Assembly: GCF_004798935.1 (NCBI RefSeq)
Contig: NZ_RAHT01000001.1
Span: forward strand, 186,001 to 250,000
Direction of reading: 5' to 3'
Length of the DNA stretch: 64,000 nt
Source of the DNA: Ningiella ruwaisensis
GTDB taxonomy: Bacteria; Pseudomonadota; Gammaproteobacteria; Enterobacterales; Alteromonadaceae
Shown: positions 18,974-27,914 of the stretch, piece by piece
Numbering within the stretch: position 1 is the first letter of the stretch
Layout: each line of letters opens with the position of its first letter
Translations under genes and position numbers: made by a program
Notes under the pieces: generated by a model
What the model was told of the DNA's origin: nothing
The model's input: only the letters and a program-made list of their open reading frames with translations
Database searches by the model: none

Positions 18974-21103
18974 TTAAAACTGATATTGCACAAATGCGCC
19001 CAAATTCAATCCAGGGCTGGGTATTTGTTCACCCAATGCGACTTGAGTTCCTGCGACGCGATTAATGCCTGCCAAATGATCGCTGTAATTTTTATCCAGT
19101 AAATTTTCAGCAATGAGACTTAAAGACAAGCGTTCTGAAACTTGGTAGTCAATTTGTGAATTGAGTACCACATAACCTGCACTTGGACGCTCATTTTGCT
19201 GCTCAGCCACTTTGTTTTGAGCCGCTGCAAAGCGTGCATCGAGACGCCACTGCCAACTGTCTTGAGAATAATGCACGTTAAACGAGCCATTTAATGGCGC
19301 CAGACGATATAAGTCTTGCTCAATCGGTGTGGTTTGTTTGCCTCTCACATATTCCACGAAGCCTTCAAAAAGCCAATGCTCATTTAGCTGAAAGTTAGCT
19401 CTAAGTTCAAATCCGCTAAGTTCTGCATCAGTATTATTCCACTGTAGCGGCGCTAATGTGTTGTTCATCATCGCAATCATGTTTGCGGCGGGATTGTTAG
19501 AAAGTGTGCCAAGGATATAGTCGTCAACTTTGTTATAAAAAACACTGGCGTGCAAAGCATAATTACTTTGAGCATAGTCGACACTTAAATCGATTTTATT
19601 GGCGCTTTCTTTATCGAGATCCAGATTACCTAAATAGTTTCGTCCATCCGCCAATCCAGCAGATACCCCCAGAGGAAACCAGCTATAAAGTTCATTGTAA
19701 GAAGGTGCGCGCTCTTTGATACCCGCTGAAGCGGTGAATGACCAGTCAGGTAGTTCAAAAAGCGGCACCGATATCTTTGCCACAAGGTCAAATAACGAAA
19801 AATCCCGCGTGCGCGTCTGCATGTTAAAATTATTTTGCAAGCTCGCAACATTAGCATTCATCATTGCCATATTCGTCGCAATTGCATCGGCACTTGTGCT
19901 TACTTCGCTAACGCGCGCGCCTGCTTGCCACTTCATATCTGATGATTGGCGCGTATATTCAAAAAAAGCTGATATCCTTGAGCGCTGCACATTATTGAAG
20001 TTAAGCAGAAAAAACATGGGATTATTTGGATTACTGATGTTGGAATCGTGAGTACGCTTTAAATAATCCATACCAATTTCTGTTGTTCCGGCATTTGAAT
20101 CAATTTCTACTTTGCTCTGCACGCCTGCAGCGTCGGCTTCGGTCTGATTCAGACGCTGCATCGCAGGCATGGGTGCTTGTCTGAGCGTATAGTTGTTCAT
20201 ATCATGTTCATTTTGATTGCCAAATAAGAGTGTTGAGATTCGCCAGTTATCGTTTGCTCTATATTCATGACGTAATCGGTACCACAGCGAATCAACAAAA
20301 AGAATGTCCATGGCTAAGGCGGGAGTGCCAGATTCGTTTGTGTTACGCTTACCCACTAATAAATCAAGGCGATGTGCCCCCTGCTCTAAGCCCGCCCTGA
20401 TTTTAACAGCATTACGTTCGTAAAATGTTGATGGGATAATACGAGAATCACCCGATTCATAATTGTCACCCTCTTGAAGATCTGCGCTCACACCAAAGTA
20501 TTTTTGATAGCCCGTAGTAAACACAAGCGCACTAAGCGCACGACTATCATTGTGCATATAGCTTCCTGTAAGGCCTCCCTCAGTCCGCCAAGTATTATTT
20601 AAATTAACATCAAAAGAAAACTCATTGACCTCAATTGCTCCACCAACTGTTTCTGTACCAGCTGAAACAGGTGCAATTCCCTGGTGCAATGTAATTTGCT
20701 GATACAGCGAACCAACTAAGTGAGAAAGAGGTGGATCCATCCCATTTGGGCCTGCCCCAATAACTTCACTGCCATCTACGTTGACTCGCACTCGTTCGCC
20801 AAACAGTCCCCGATATTGCACAATTCCTGAGACCAGGCCATTTCCATTTACATTCAAACCCGGCAGTGCGCTAATCTGCGCTCTCATATCGGGTGAACTT
20901 GCTGCACCTAAGTCCATTTCAGATTCATTTACAAAGCTGTTTACGCGACCGACAACTTCGATAGATTCCAGATAGTCTCGTTTATTTTCATCAATGGCTG
21001 CATTTACATCTGCTGAGCTGTAAAAAGAGACTGAAGTTAGAATCAATAGCCCGCTCATAGCAATAAAATATGATTTGGATTTGTTTACTTTAGTTTTTAT
21101 CAT
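18974..21103 (-). CDS. TonB-dependent outer-membrane receptor, Met-rich (possible copper receptor)
   Basis: 709 residues. A signal peptide (about residues 1-31) is followed by a plug domain (DYLESIEVVGRV; GIVQYRGLFGERVRVNVDGS; GTETVGGAIEVNEF) and a 22-strand-type barrel ending in GLNLGAFVQYQF with a terminal aromatic. Several predicted loops are rich in methionine (TNMAMMNANV, NNFNMQT, AANMIAMMNNT, QAPMPAMQ). The plug segment GAGPNGMDPPLSHLV resembles OprC/NosA-type copper receptors as I remember them, so copper import is a reasonable but unproven guess. The small secreted gene upstream (21189-21614) is 85 bases away on the same strand and probably co-transcribed. Confidence 0.85.
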   Translation of the reverse strand: MIKTKVNKSKSYFIAMSGLLILTSVSFYSSADVNAAIDENKRDYLESIEVVGRVNSFVNESEMDLGAASSPDMRAQISALPGLNVNGNGLVSGIVQYRGLFGERVRVNVDGSEVIGAGPNGMDPPLSHLVGSLYQQITLHQGIAPVSAGTETVGGAIEVNEFSFDVNLNNTWRTEGGLTGSYMHNDSRALSALVFTTGYQKYFGVSADLQEGDNYESGDSRIIPSTFYERNAVKIRAGLEQGAHRLDLLVGKRNTNESGTPALAMDILFVDSLWYRLRHEYRANDNWRISTLLFGNQNEHDMNNYTLRQAPMPAMQRLNQTEADAAGVQSKVEIDSNAGTTEIGMDYLKRTHDSNISNPNNPMFFLLNFNNVQRSRISAFFEYTRQSSDMKWQAGARVSEVSTSADAIATNMAMMNANVASLQNNFNMQTRTRDFSLFDLVAKISVPLFELPDWSFTASAGIKERAPSYNELYSWFPLGVSAGLADGRNYLGNLDLDKESANKIDLSVDYAQSNYALHASVFYNKVDDYILGTLSNNPAANMIAMMNNTLAPLQWNNTDAELSGFELRANFQLNEHWLFEGFVEYVRGKQTTPIEQDLYRLAPLNGSFNVHYSQDSWQWRLDARFAAAQNKVAEQQNERPSAGYVVLNSQIDYQVSERLSLSLIAENLLDKNYSDHLAGINRVAGTQVALGEQIPSPGLNLGAFVQYQF

Positions 21104-21188
21104 CTCGCTTTCTCATTACGTGATAACACATGGTAAAACTCAGGTGAGTCTTACCTGTGTATGCTTATCAAAAATTTACGAAGGGTGT

Positions 21189-21614
21189 TTATGAAATGAG
21201 AAAAGCAGGAGGTGCACGTAAACGTGGACGGACGAAGAAGGGATTGCTTATAGAGAGGCTATGATCTGCGACAATGTTTGAATGAATGGTGGAGAATGGA
21301 AGCTTAAAAGACAGCGAACTATCGAATGAGACGGGTTTGCTGTCAAAAGCATGAAAACTAAGGCAGGCTGACTGTATTTGCTCGCTATTAAACTGCTTAG
21401 GCGCCTCGACCTCAACGATTTTACCCGTTGAAAAATAAACCTTACTGTCTATCCATTTTGTGCCCGTTCCAGTACAGATAATGAGTACATCATCATCACT
21501 CAACGCATTTAACGCACTTAAATTGTGGCCTGATGCCGATGCATTAAGCACAGCATTAAAGGCCAAGACTAAGCACAGCAACAGATGATAAAAGTTAAAT
21601 GATTTAGAGCGCAT
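21189..21614 (-). CDS. Small secreted protein upstream of TonB receptor (DUF2946-like?)
   Basis: 141 residues. A signal peptide (about 1-28, ending near NASASG) precedes a short domain with two cysteines (LIICTGTGTKWID and SACLSFHAF) and a Pro-rich tail (RPRLRAPPAFLIS). The shape and the place before a metal-type TonB receptor recall DUF2946 proteins, but I cannot confirm the family. The two cysteines and nearby histidine could bind a metal ion; this is inference. Probably the first gene of an operon with the receptor. Confidence 0.65.
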   Translation of the reverse strand: MRSKSFNFYHLLLCLVLAFNAVLNASASGHNLSALNALSDDDVLIICTGTGTKWIDSKVYFSTGKIVEVEAPKQFNSEQIQSACLSFHAFDSKPVSFDSSLSFKLPFSTIHSNIVADHSLSISNPFFVRPRLRAPPAFLIS

Positions 21615-21801
21615 TAGAACCGGTAACAGGCATTTTCGTTTACGTTAGCAAACTTTTATTGGAATTGTATAGTCTAATCTATTCTAATTTTAATTTATCT
21701 GAGATGAATCAAACAATTACACCTTCAGGGATTGAAATTGTTCAAGTAAGCAAATATATATATTTTGCGTAAGGTTATATGTTAATATACACCAATATCT
21801 C

Positions 21802-22160
21802 GGGGCTGCTCTGGATTCGACAGGATTCAATGATGCCGGAGGTGCATGCAGAGGTGCGGTTGGCCTCTTTAAAAAGCCGCAAAAAAATAGTCGCAAACGA
21901 CGAAAACTACGCACTAGCAGCTTAATAACCTGTATAGGCCCTTCCACTTCAGCCGTTGTCTATTCGTGAAGGTTTGGAAGGTCATACTAATAGACTAGCG
22001 AGGGAAACTTGCCTAAGGTTGAACCGCGAAATAGTATTAGGCCAGCCCGAAGAAATCCTGTTTGTCGGAGTTCATAGGGTTAAATAAAAGGCAAACTAAG
22101 CATGTAGTACCAAAGGTTGACGTTTTCTGGACGCGGGTTCAATTCCCGCCAGCTCCACCA
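21802..22160 (+). ncRNA. ssrA: Transfer-messenger RNA (tmRNA)
   Basis: The 5' end GGGGCTGCTCTGGATTCGAC and the 3' end with GGTTCAATTCCCGCCAGCTC plus an encoded CCA form the tRNA-like half. The tag frame begins with GCA at 21893 and reads ANDENYALAA, followed by TAATAA (21923-21928). Length is 359 bases, normal for gammaproteobacteria. An AT-rich region with a possible -10 (TAATAT, 21783-21788) lies upstream and an intrinsic terminator downstream. It works with SmpB, encoded at 18447-18914. Confidence 0.98.
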
Positions 22161-22165
22161 AACAC

Positions 22166-22195
22166 AAAAAAAGACGCTTGATGGCGTCTTTTTTT
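22166..22195. terminator. ssrA terminator (bidirectional)
   Basis: AAAAAAAGACGC (22166-22177), 6-base loop, GCGTCTTTTTTT (22184-22195). It follows the ssrA CCA end and also sits 16 bases beyond the stop of the convergent binding-protein gene. Confidence 0.9.
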
Positions 22196-22210
22196 GTACC
22201 TGAATTATTG

Positions 22211-23095
22211 CTATTGATACATCGCGTATTTATCAACCTCATTTAACTGAAACCAAAGTTCAGGGTCATCATGAGGCACATTGTCGGGCAAGTACGGATT
22301 TTCTAAATCAATGATTAAACGCTCTGACATGTTTACCTTGCGAATATAGTCTGCATAAAATCCATAAAAAAGCGTATTGAATTTTCCGTTTCGAATCAGC
22401 TTATCCATTCCCAGATGAATGCGCTTTGCTAATGCCTGGTTGGACTTGCTCACGTAAAAAAAGTCGACTTGCGGATAACGCAAGGCTATTTTAGGCGCAA
22501 TGATAATCTCTGGCTTGCTCGTATTTCTCAGTATTGTTTCATCATAAGCTTCGTAAATACTTCTTGATAAAAAATCAAAGCGCTTATGAGCAAGCATTTC
22601 AAACAACGAATCATAGTTACCGCTTGTTATTACTCGCGCAAAATTGTATTGCATAACCGATAAATCGCCCCAAGAGCTGCCATACCCTGCTGAAAAAATG
22701 TTTAGGTCATTGAGACTTTTAACTGACTCGAACTGTTGAAGGTTATCCTGGTGAATTAACAGTATTCTCCATCCTAACAGGCCTTTTCTAATTGGTACGG
22801 GGATAGGTGTAAGTATTTCATTCGTCTGCTCGCTTGCAGGCAACCATGCAATGTCCAATTCATCATTGTTTTGATCTAGCCACGAAATCTGTCTTTTTTG
22901 ACTCACCCCACCAACATCAACCAAGGTGCATTTACCAAACTCTTCTTCGGTGGTTTTGAGAATTAAGGATAATAGCTGCAAGGGATAAACCTGCCTTGCG
23001 TCATTTTCGCCCTGCTTGCCGGGATGCTTGATTTCGCAAGCATCACTGTGCTTGACGATAAGGAAAATCAACAGAATGCTTATCAGAAATCTCAT
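22211..23095 (-). CDS. Periplasmic substrate-binding-like protein (SBP_bac_3 type)
   Basis: 294 residues. A signal peptide (MRFLISILLIFLIVKHSDA) precedes an extracellular solute-binding fold: LDIAWLPAS, an IPVPIRKGLLGWRILLIH hinge, the SLNDLNIFSAGYGSSWGD segment and the late GMDKLIRNGKFNTLFYGFYADY typical of family 3. No ABC permease or ATPase is near. Its start overlaps the GGDEF-EAL gene by 4 bases (ATGA), so the two are translationally coupled; it is more likely a ligand sensor for that membrane protein than a transporter subunit. The ligand is unknown. Confidence 0.85.
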   Translation of the reverse strand: MRFLISILLIFLIVKHSDACEIKHPGKQGENDARQVYPLQLLSLILKTTEEEFGKCTLVDVGGVSQKRQISWLDQNNDELDIAWLPASEQTNEILTPIPVPIRKGLLGWRILLIHQDNLQQFESVKSLNDLNIFSAGYGSSWGDLSVMQYNFARVITSGNYDSLFEMLAHKRFDFLSRSIYEAYDETILRNTSKPEIIIAPKIALRYPQVDFFYVSKSNQALAKRIHLGMDKLIRNGKFNTLFYGFYADYIRKVNMSERLIIDLENPYLPDNVPHDDPELWFQLNEVDKYAMYQ

Positions 23096-25542
23096 TTACC
23101 TAAATTCGCATTTTTAGATTTAACGGTATTTAAGTATTGTTCTTCAAAATCGGCTATCTCTAAGGGACGACTAAAGAAATAACCTTGCAACAATAACTCG
23201 CCATTTAACATTAGCCATTCAACCTGAGCCTGGGTTTCTACGCCTTCTGCAACCGTTGTAAGGCCAAGGTTTCGCGACAGTTGAATAATTGACCGTACCA
23301 GATTTTCATCTTGTTTATCAACTGTGATGTCATTAATAAACGAACGGTCAATTTTGAGCTTGTCTACAGGCAGATCTTTTAAATGACTTAACGAACTGTA
23401 GCCTGTTCCAAAGTCATCTAATGAGAAACTGATACCCATTTTTTTTAAGCTTACGATTTTTTTAATGGTGTCCGCCATATTGTTTAAAGCGACACTTTCT
23501 GTAATCTCAAACTCTAATTTATTACCGGAAACTTTATGCTTTTGCAAAATGCGGGAGACTGTCTCGATAAAATCATGACGAGCTAATTGTTTGGCACTGA
23601 TATTTACCGCAACTTTAAAGTCCTTGGGTAACATATCTCGGTCTTTTAGCTCACTAATGTACTGACAGACTGAATTTAAGATGCGCTCTCCTACATCGAC
23701 AATCAGTGCACTTTCTTCTAAAAAGGGGATAAATTCAGCCGGGCTGACGGTTTTTCCGTCTTTTCGCCATCGCATCAGCGCTTCAGCGCCTTTCACCGCA
23801 TGATTTTCTGAGTCAACGAGCGGTTGAAGCACAAAATAAAATTCATCGCGAAACATGGCTTTCATAATGTCGCGCTCAAGCTTTAGTAACTCCGCTGCCT
23901 GAGTTGCCATTTCATTTTTAAATAAGGTTACTTTGTTTCGACCCGTGCGCTTTGATTCATACATGGCTGTGTCTGCATATTGCAGAATCTCATCTGCACT
24001 AGACTGTCCTTTTTTAAAGACAATCACACCGATACTCGCAGACAAAGCATAGCTATGTAAGCCAATTTCGATTTCTTTATTGATGCATGTACGCAGCCTT
24101 TCGCCTAAAACCTCTGCGCCATTCGTAGCGGTTTTTAAATTATCAGATACGTTTTCTTCAATACATAAAAATTCATCTGCGCCTAATCGAGCTATCAGAT
24201 CAGAAAAAGCAAACTCTTTTTGCAGGCGCCGCGCCAGTTTAACAATGAGCTGGTCGCCAACGCTGTGACTCAAGGTATCATTAATTCGCTTAAATTGATC
24301 AAGGTCTGCAATTGCGGCTATTCCGTACATGCCGCTTTCGCTTTCTGAGGAACGATTCAATACCTCATACACCTTGTTTCGATTCGGCAAAGAAGTCAGT
24401 GGATCAAAATATGCAAGCGACTCAATCTTCTCTTCTGCTTTAACACGCTTTGTTACATCGGATGCTGTCGCCAGAATACTGTGGCCTTCTGGTGTTTTAA
24501 ATTTAACCAGATTCATTTCCATAAAACATTCAACACCACTGGCATTTCGCATAGGAACGGTTTTGCTTATTTGCCGTTTGGTCGATGCAATAAACTGCTT
24601 TATCACCTTCATTAAATCGCCGTCAATTGGCGTGATCACGTCTTCGGCACATCTTCCCTTTAATTCATAAATAGAGTAGCCATAAAAAGAAGCTGTTGAC
24701 TTGTTTGCAAACACGAAATCAAGGTTGTTATCTAACGAATATATCAGCGCAGGTGCAGTATCAAGAATGAGTCGAAAACGCTGAGAGCGTTCTGTTAATA
24801 AAACCTGTCCAGAAGAAATACGCGAAAGCATATCGTTTGCAGAGTTGACGATCAGGCTAAACTCGTCATGCTCATGCCCTTGTAAATGGCTAATTTTTTG
24901 GGTTGCAATAGATTGCGTATTCACGCGACCAAAGCGTTTTGATAAACGCATCAATGGCGCCGCCAAGCTGAAATGATAAATAATACTTAAAGCGAGGGTC
25001 AGAAACATATAGCCAGCAAGCGCAATAGCAAAGGCTCGAATAGCTCTGTCGTATACACCGGAAAGCGCAACATGATGATCGATCATGATCACCATTTCGC
25101 CGTAAATATGTGGCCTGCCCTCGGCCAGGTCTTCACCAGTAAGCAGTACCGACGTTCGTTCAAAATTATCGGTTATTAACGAGAGAATCGGGTTATAGCT
25201 GGTATTTATTGCGACGTTCTCATCCATTTCCTGGCGCGAATAAAAAGCCATCACGTTACCTTGGTCGTCAATGATGGCCACATAACTAAAGAAATCGAAA
25301 TAAGACAATCCAACGATGACCTGCTGTGCAAGCTCTTTGTCAAGTAAGTAAACGGCATTGGCCGCTGAACCGCGAGCAGACGTTACGATCGAATCAATCG
25401 TTTCTTTAATTTCTGACTGACGTTCTCTAAAATCAAAAACCGTTTGCAAAAAGGCCATTAACAGGCCCAGGCAAATCAGGAGAATTAGACTTCTTATTGC
25501 GAGTGTAAAAGAGAGCTTGCGATTTAGCTTCATAGAATGCAT
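23092..25542 (-). CDS. Membrane PAS-GGDEF-EAL c-di-GMP enzyme
   Basis: 816 residues. TM1 (about 10-32), a periplasmic sensor of about 130 residues, TM2 (167-190), a HAMP-like linker, PAS (250-365), GGDEF (375-540) and EAL (555-800). The GGDEF signature is GADEF (454-458; A replaces the second G), which may weaken or abolish cyclase activity. The EAL domain keeps EALMRW (587), NIS (648), EITES, DDFGTGYSSL (709-710 Asp pair), KIDRSF and AEGVET, so phosphodiesterase activity is likely. ATG 25542 and ATG 25533 are both possible starts. The coupled downstream binding protein (22211-23095) is its probable periplasmic partner. Confidence 0.93.
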   Translation of the reverse strand: MHSMKLNRKLSFTLAIRSLILLICLGLLMAFLQTVFDFRERQSEIKETIDSIVTSARGSAANAVYLLDKELAQQVIVGLSYFDFFSYVAIIDDQGNVMAFYSRQEMDENVAINTSYNPILSLITDNFERTSVLLTGEDLAEGRPHIYGEMVIMIDHHVALSGVYDRAIRAFAIALAGYMFLTLALSIIYHFSLAAPLMRLSKRFGRVNTQSIATQKISHLQGHEHDEFSLIVNSANDMLSRISSGQVLLTERSQRFRLILDTAPALIYSLDNNLDFVFANKSTASFYGYSIYELKGRCAEDVITPIDGDLMKVIKQFIASTKRQISKTVPMRNASGVECFMEMNLVKFKTPEGHSILATASDVTKRVKAEEKIESLAYFDPLTSLPNRNKVYEVLNRSSESESGMYGIAAIADLDQFKRINDTLSHSVGDQLIVKLARRLQKEFAFSDLIARLGADEFLCIEENVSDNLKTATNGAEVLGERLRTCINKEIEIGLHSYALSASIGVIVFKKGQSSADEILQYADTAMYESKRTGRNKVTLFKNEMATQAAELLKLERDIMKAMFRDEFYFVLQPLVDSENHAVKGAEALMRWRKDGKTVSPAEFIPFLEESALIVDVGERILNSVCQYISELKDRDMLPKDFKVAVNISAKQLARHDFIETVSRILQKHKVSGNKLEFEITESVALNNMADTIKKIVSLKKMGISFSLDDFGTGYSSLSHLKDLPVDKLKIDRSFINDITVDKQDENLVRSIIQLSRNLGLTTVAEGVETQAQVEWLMLNGELLLQGYFFSRPLEIADFEEQYLNTVKSKNANLGK

Positions 25543-25723
25543 ATGTCCACTTCAGTGCATGCATCATATATGATGTTCATTCGCGAATGCAAAAAAAACA
25601 GTAAACTTGCCCTTAAATGGTCAAGAACTGACAAAGTTATTAGCAGAAAACTAAACTTATTGTATGATGAGAGTCCAACAAAGCATAATTACTATAAAAC
25701 TAAAATATTCGAAGTGAGTTACC

Positions 25724-26464
25724 ATGTCGTCAAATGCTAAAGATACGGACTTTGCCCCTATAAATGTAGATGTAAGCGACCGGATCCCGGCGGGCTCTAA
25801 AAAATCAAATACCCAGACTTCTGGAAGCGGCGGTTCTGGTTCAAGTACTGGTAAAGGTTTATTTATTCTGGTTTTAGTTGTAGCGCTTATTGCCTGCGCT
25901 TTCAGCGCCTATTTGTTTACCGAACTGCAAAAAAGTCAGCAAACGATTGTTGAAAACCAAAATCGTTTACAGTCTTTAGAAAACCGACTTTCTGCTACGG
26001 GTGAAGAAATTGGCAACAGCACAGTCGCACTGCAAGTCAAACTGACCGAATTATCTGAAAAGACTGAAGAGTTGTGGGATCAAATGGATAAACTCTGGGC
26101 TTCAGCTTGGCGACGAAATCAGGCGGAAATCAAAGAATTAAACAGCGATGTTGTCAGTTTGAAAACGAATGTTGACACAAAACTTGATGATGTACTTAAA
26201 AAAGCGAATGGCGCGCAGAGCTCAGTTGCACAACTTGCGACGCGTATTGACAGTCTGAATAGCAAAATTACGGAACAAGCGAATAATTTATTAGCAGCGA
26301 AGGTTGAGTTTGAAAGCTTTACCGATGCTAACTCCTCGCAAAACAGCCAAATTAGAGAGCTGCAAGAGAAAATTTTACTGCTTGAAAAGCGAAATACGAA
26401 TCTGCTTCAGGAATTAAACGCGCTGGAAGCGAAAGTGGATGAACTGGTTGTAAAAACCATTTAG
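25724..26464 (+). CDS. Single-pass membrane coiled-coil protein, unknown function
   Basis: 246 residues, family not recognised. A Gly/Ser-rich disordered N-terminus (1-45) is followed by one membrane helix (GLFILVLVVALIACAFSAYLF, about 46-65) and a long heptad-type coiled coil (70-246) ending LLQELNALEAKVDELVVKTI. The topology suggests N-in with a periplasmic rod. It stands convergent to rpsO, in the place where pnp is usually found. A role in envelope or cell-division scaffolding is possible but not shown. Confidence 0.75.
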   Translation: MSSNAKDTDFAPINVDVSDRIPAGSKKSNTQTSGSGGSGSSTGKGLFILVLVVALIACAFSAYLFTELQKSQQTIVENQNRLQSLENRLSATGEEIGNSTVALQVKLTELSEKTEELWDQMDKLWASAWRRNQAEIKELNSDVVSLKTNVDTKLDDVLKKANGAQSSVAQLATRIDSLNSKITEQANNLLAAKVEFESFTDANSSQNSQIRELQEKILLLEKRNTNLLQELNALEAKVDELVVKTI

Positions 26465-26494
26465 TTCTAAAATAATAAATAATTTAAACCAAAA

Positions 26495-26522
26495 AAAACC
26501 ACTTCTTTTGAAGTGGTTTTTT
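26495..26522. terminator. Bidirectional terminator between coiled-coil gene and rpsO
   Basis: CCACTTC (26499-26505), TTTT loop, GAAGTGG (26510-26516), flanked by A- and T-runs on both sides. It ends transcription of rpsO 23 bases after its stop and of the convergent coiled-coil gene. Confidence 0.88.
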
Positions 26523-26544
26523 GTTTCTTAATGACTTGAGGGCC

Positions 26545-26814
26545 TTATCGGCGAAGTCCAAGCTTATTAATCAATGCTTGGTAACGATCAAGGTTTTTAC
26601 CTTTCAGATAATCAAGAAGCTTACGACGCTGTGAAACCATGCGTAACAAACCACGACGTGAGTGGTGGTCTTTCTTGTGGTCTTTAAAATGACCTTGAAG
26701 CTTGTTGATATTGGCGGTTAAAAGCGCAACCTGTACCTCAGGTGAGCCCGTATCGCCTTCTTTTAAGCCATGCTCTGCAATAATATCTGCTGTTTCTTGT
26801 GTAGTTAGTGACAT
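26545..26814 (-). CDS. rpsO: 30S ribosomal protein S15
   Basis: 89 residues, the usual length. It contains [20 protein letters not shown] and [20 protein letters not shown], the 16S rRNA-binding helices. GGAGAAATT directly precedes the ATG. The leader between the predicted promoter and the ATG includes a small hairpin (CACT-GAATT-AGTG) and could host S15 autoregulation, as in E. coli. pnp, normally the next gene, is not downstream. Confidence 0.97.
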   Translation of the reverse strand: MSLTTQETADIIAEHGLKEGDTGSPEVQVALLTANINKLQGHFKDHKKDHHSRRGLLRMVSQRRKLLDYLKGKNLDRYQALINKLGLRR

Positions 26815-26878
26815 AATTTCTCCAATTTTTATGATGACAGCCCGATCACTAATTCAGTGCTGTCGAAAAAGAGCGCGT

Positions 26879-26906
26879 AGTATACTGATATCAAACAAAA
26901 CTGCAA
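26879..26906 (-). promoter_or_regulatory. Predicted rpsO promoter
   Basis: On the minus strand TTGCAG (26906-26901), 16-base spacer, TATACT (26884-26879). It lies in the truB-rpsO gap, giving a leader of about 58 bases. Confidence 0.6.
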
Positions 26907-26967
26907 GCACAAGCACTTTAAAAGAGGCTGTTCAGTTTGTGTTGCACGTCTTTCCTATCAACACGAT

Positions 26968-27912
26968 TTACGAATATACCACCAGGCGTTTCACCTGAAT
27001 CCGTGCCGATTCATCAATAATTGCCACCCCTAAGAAAGTCTTATCCGCATTATCTGAGCTTGAATAAACTCGACATAAAGTGCCACAATCGTAGTTTGAG
27101 TCACGTTGCCTGATTTGTTGCCCTTGCAAAAAGCACTGGGCATCTGCTTGACTCAGCACTATTGGTTTTAACGATAATACTGGTGTGTCCATTGGCAATA
27201 GCAATTCATCTAAGCGACTATACTTTTCTGTCTCATCATTAATATCTTCAACATGTTGTTGATAATACTCAACGCTATGCATCTGATTTGGGAAGTCTGC
27301 AACCTGTGTTCGCCTCAACATGCGTACATGCGCTCCGCAACCTAGCAACTGTCCCAGATCATCAATAATTGTTCTGATATACGTGCCTTTCGAGCAATGT
27401 ATTTTTAGACGTAAACAGTCGTTTTCAAAGGCTAATAAGTCGTTTGAATATACAGTGATATCTCGCGCTTCACGGGGAACTTCTATGCCTTTTCTCGCAT
27501 AGCTATAAAGCGGTTGCCCTTGATATTTTAGCGCTGAAAACATCGAAGGCACCTGCTGAATTTCACCTCGAAAGCTTTCTAGTGCATCCAAAAGCTGCGT
27601 TTTGCTTACCTTGACGTCACGTGTTTCTACTACTTGCCCATCTGCATCAGAAGTGTCGGTTCTAATTCCCAGTTGCGCTTCAACTTCGTAAGTCTTATCA
27701 GCATCCAGTAAAAACTGAGAAAATTTAGTCGCCTCTCCCAAACAAACAGGAAGCATACCCGTTGCAAGAGGATCAAGTGCACCCGTATGACCTGCCTTTG
27801 CTGCTCCATAAAGGCGCTTGATCTGTTGCACAATCCTATTAGATGATTCGCCCTGATGTTTATCTACCAGCAGAATCCCGTTGACTTGCCTACCCTTGTT
27901 ACGTCTTCCCAC
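26968..27912 (-). CDS. truB: tRNA pseudouridine(55) synthase TruB
   Basis: 314 residues; makes pseudouridine 55 in the T-loop of tRNAs. Catalytic Asp lies in GAKAGHTGALDPLATGMLPV; the KGTYIRTIIDDLG block and a C-terminal PUA-like domain follow. It starts 2 bases after the rbfA stop, so it is co-transcribed with rbfA. Confidence 0.96.
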   Translation of the reverse strand: MGRRNKGRQVNGILLVDKHQGESSNRIVQQIKRLYGAAKAGHTGALDPLATGMLPVCLGEATKFSQFLLDADKTYEVEAQLGIRTDTSDADGQVVETRDVKVSKTQLLDALESFRGEIQQVPSMFSALKYQGQPLYSYARKGIEVPREARDITVYSNDLLAFENDCLRLKIHCSKGTYIRTIIDDLGQLLGCGAHVRMLRRTQVADFPNQMHSVEYYQQHVEDINDETEKYSRLDELLLPMDTPVLSLKPIVLSQADAQCFLQGQQIRQRDSNYDCGTLCRVYSSSDNADKTFLGVAIIDESARIQVKRLVVYS

Positions 27913-27914
27913 CG

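Noticed and set aside
25537-25740. A 67-codon open frame upstream of the coiled-coil gene
   Set aside because: It overlaps both neighbours, has no Shine-Dalgarno and an unlikely composition; it ends inside the coiled-coil gene start.
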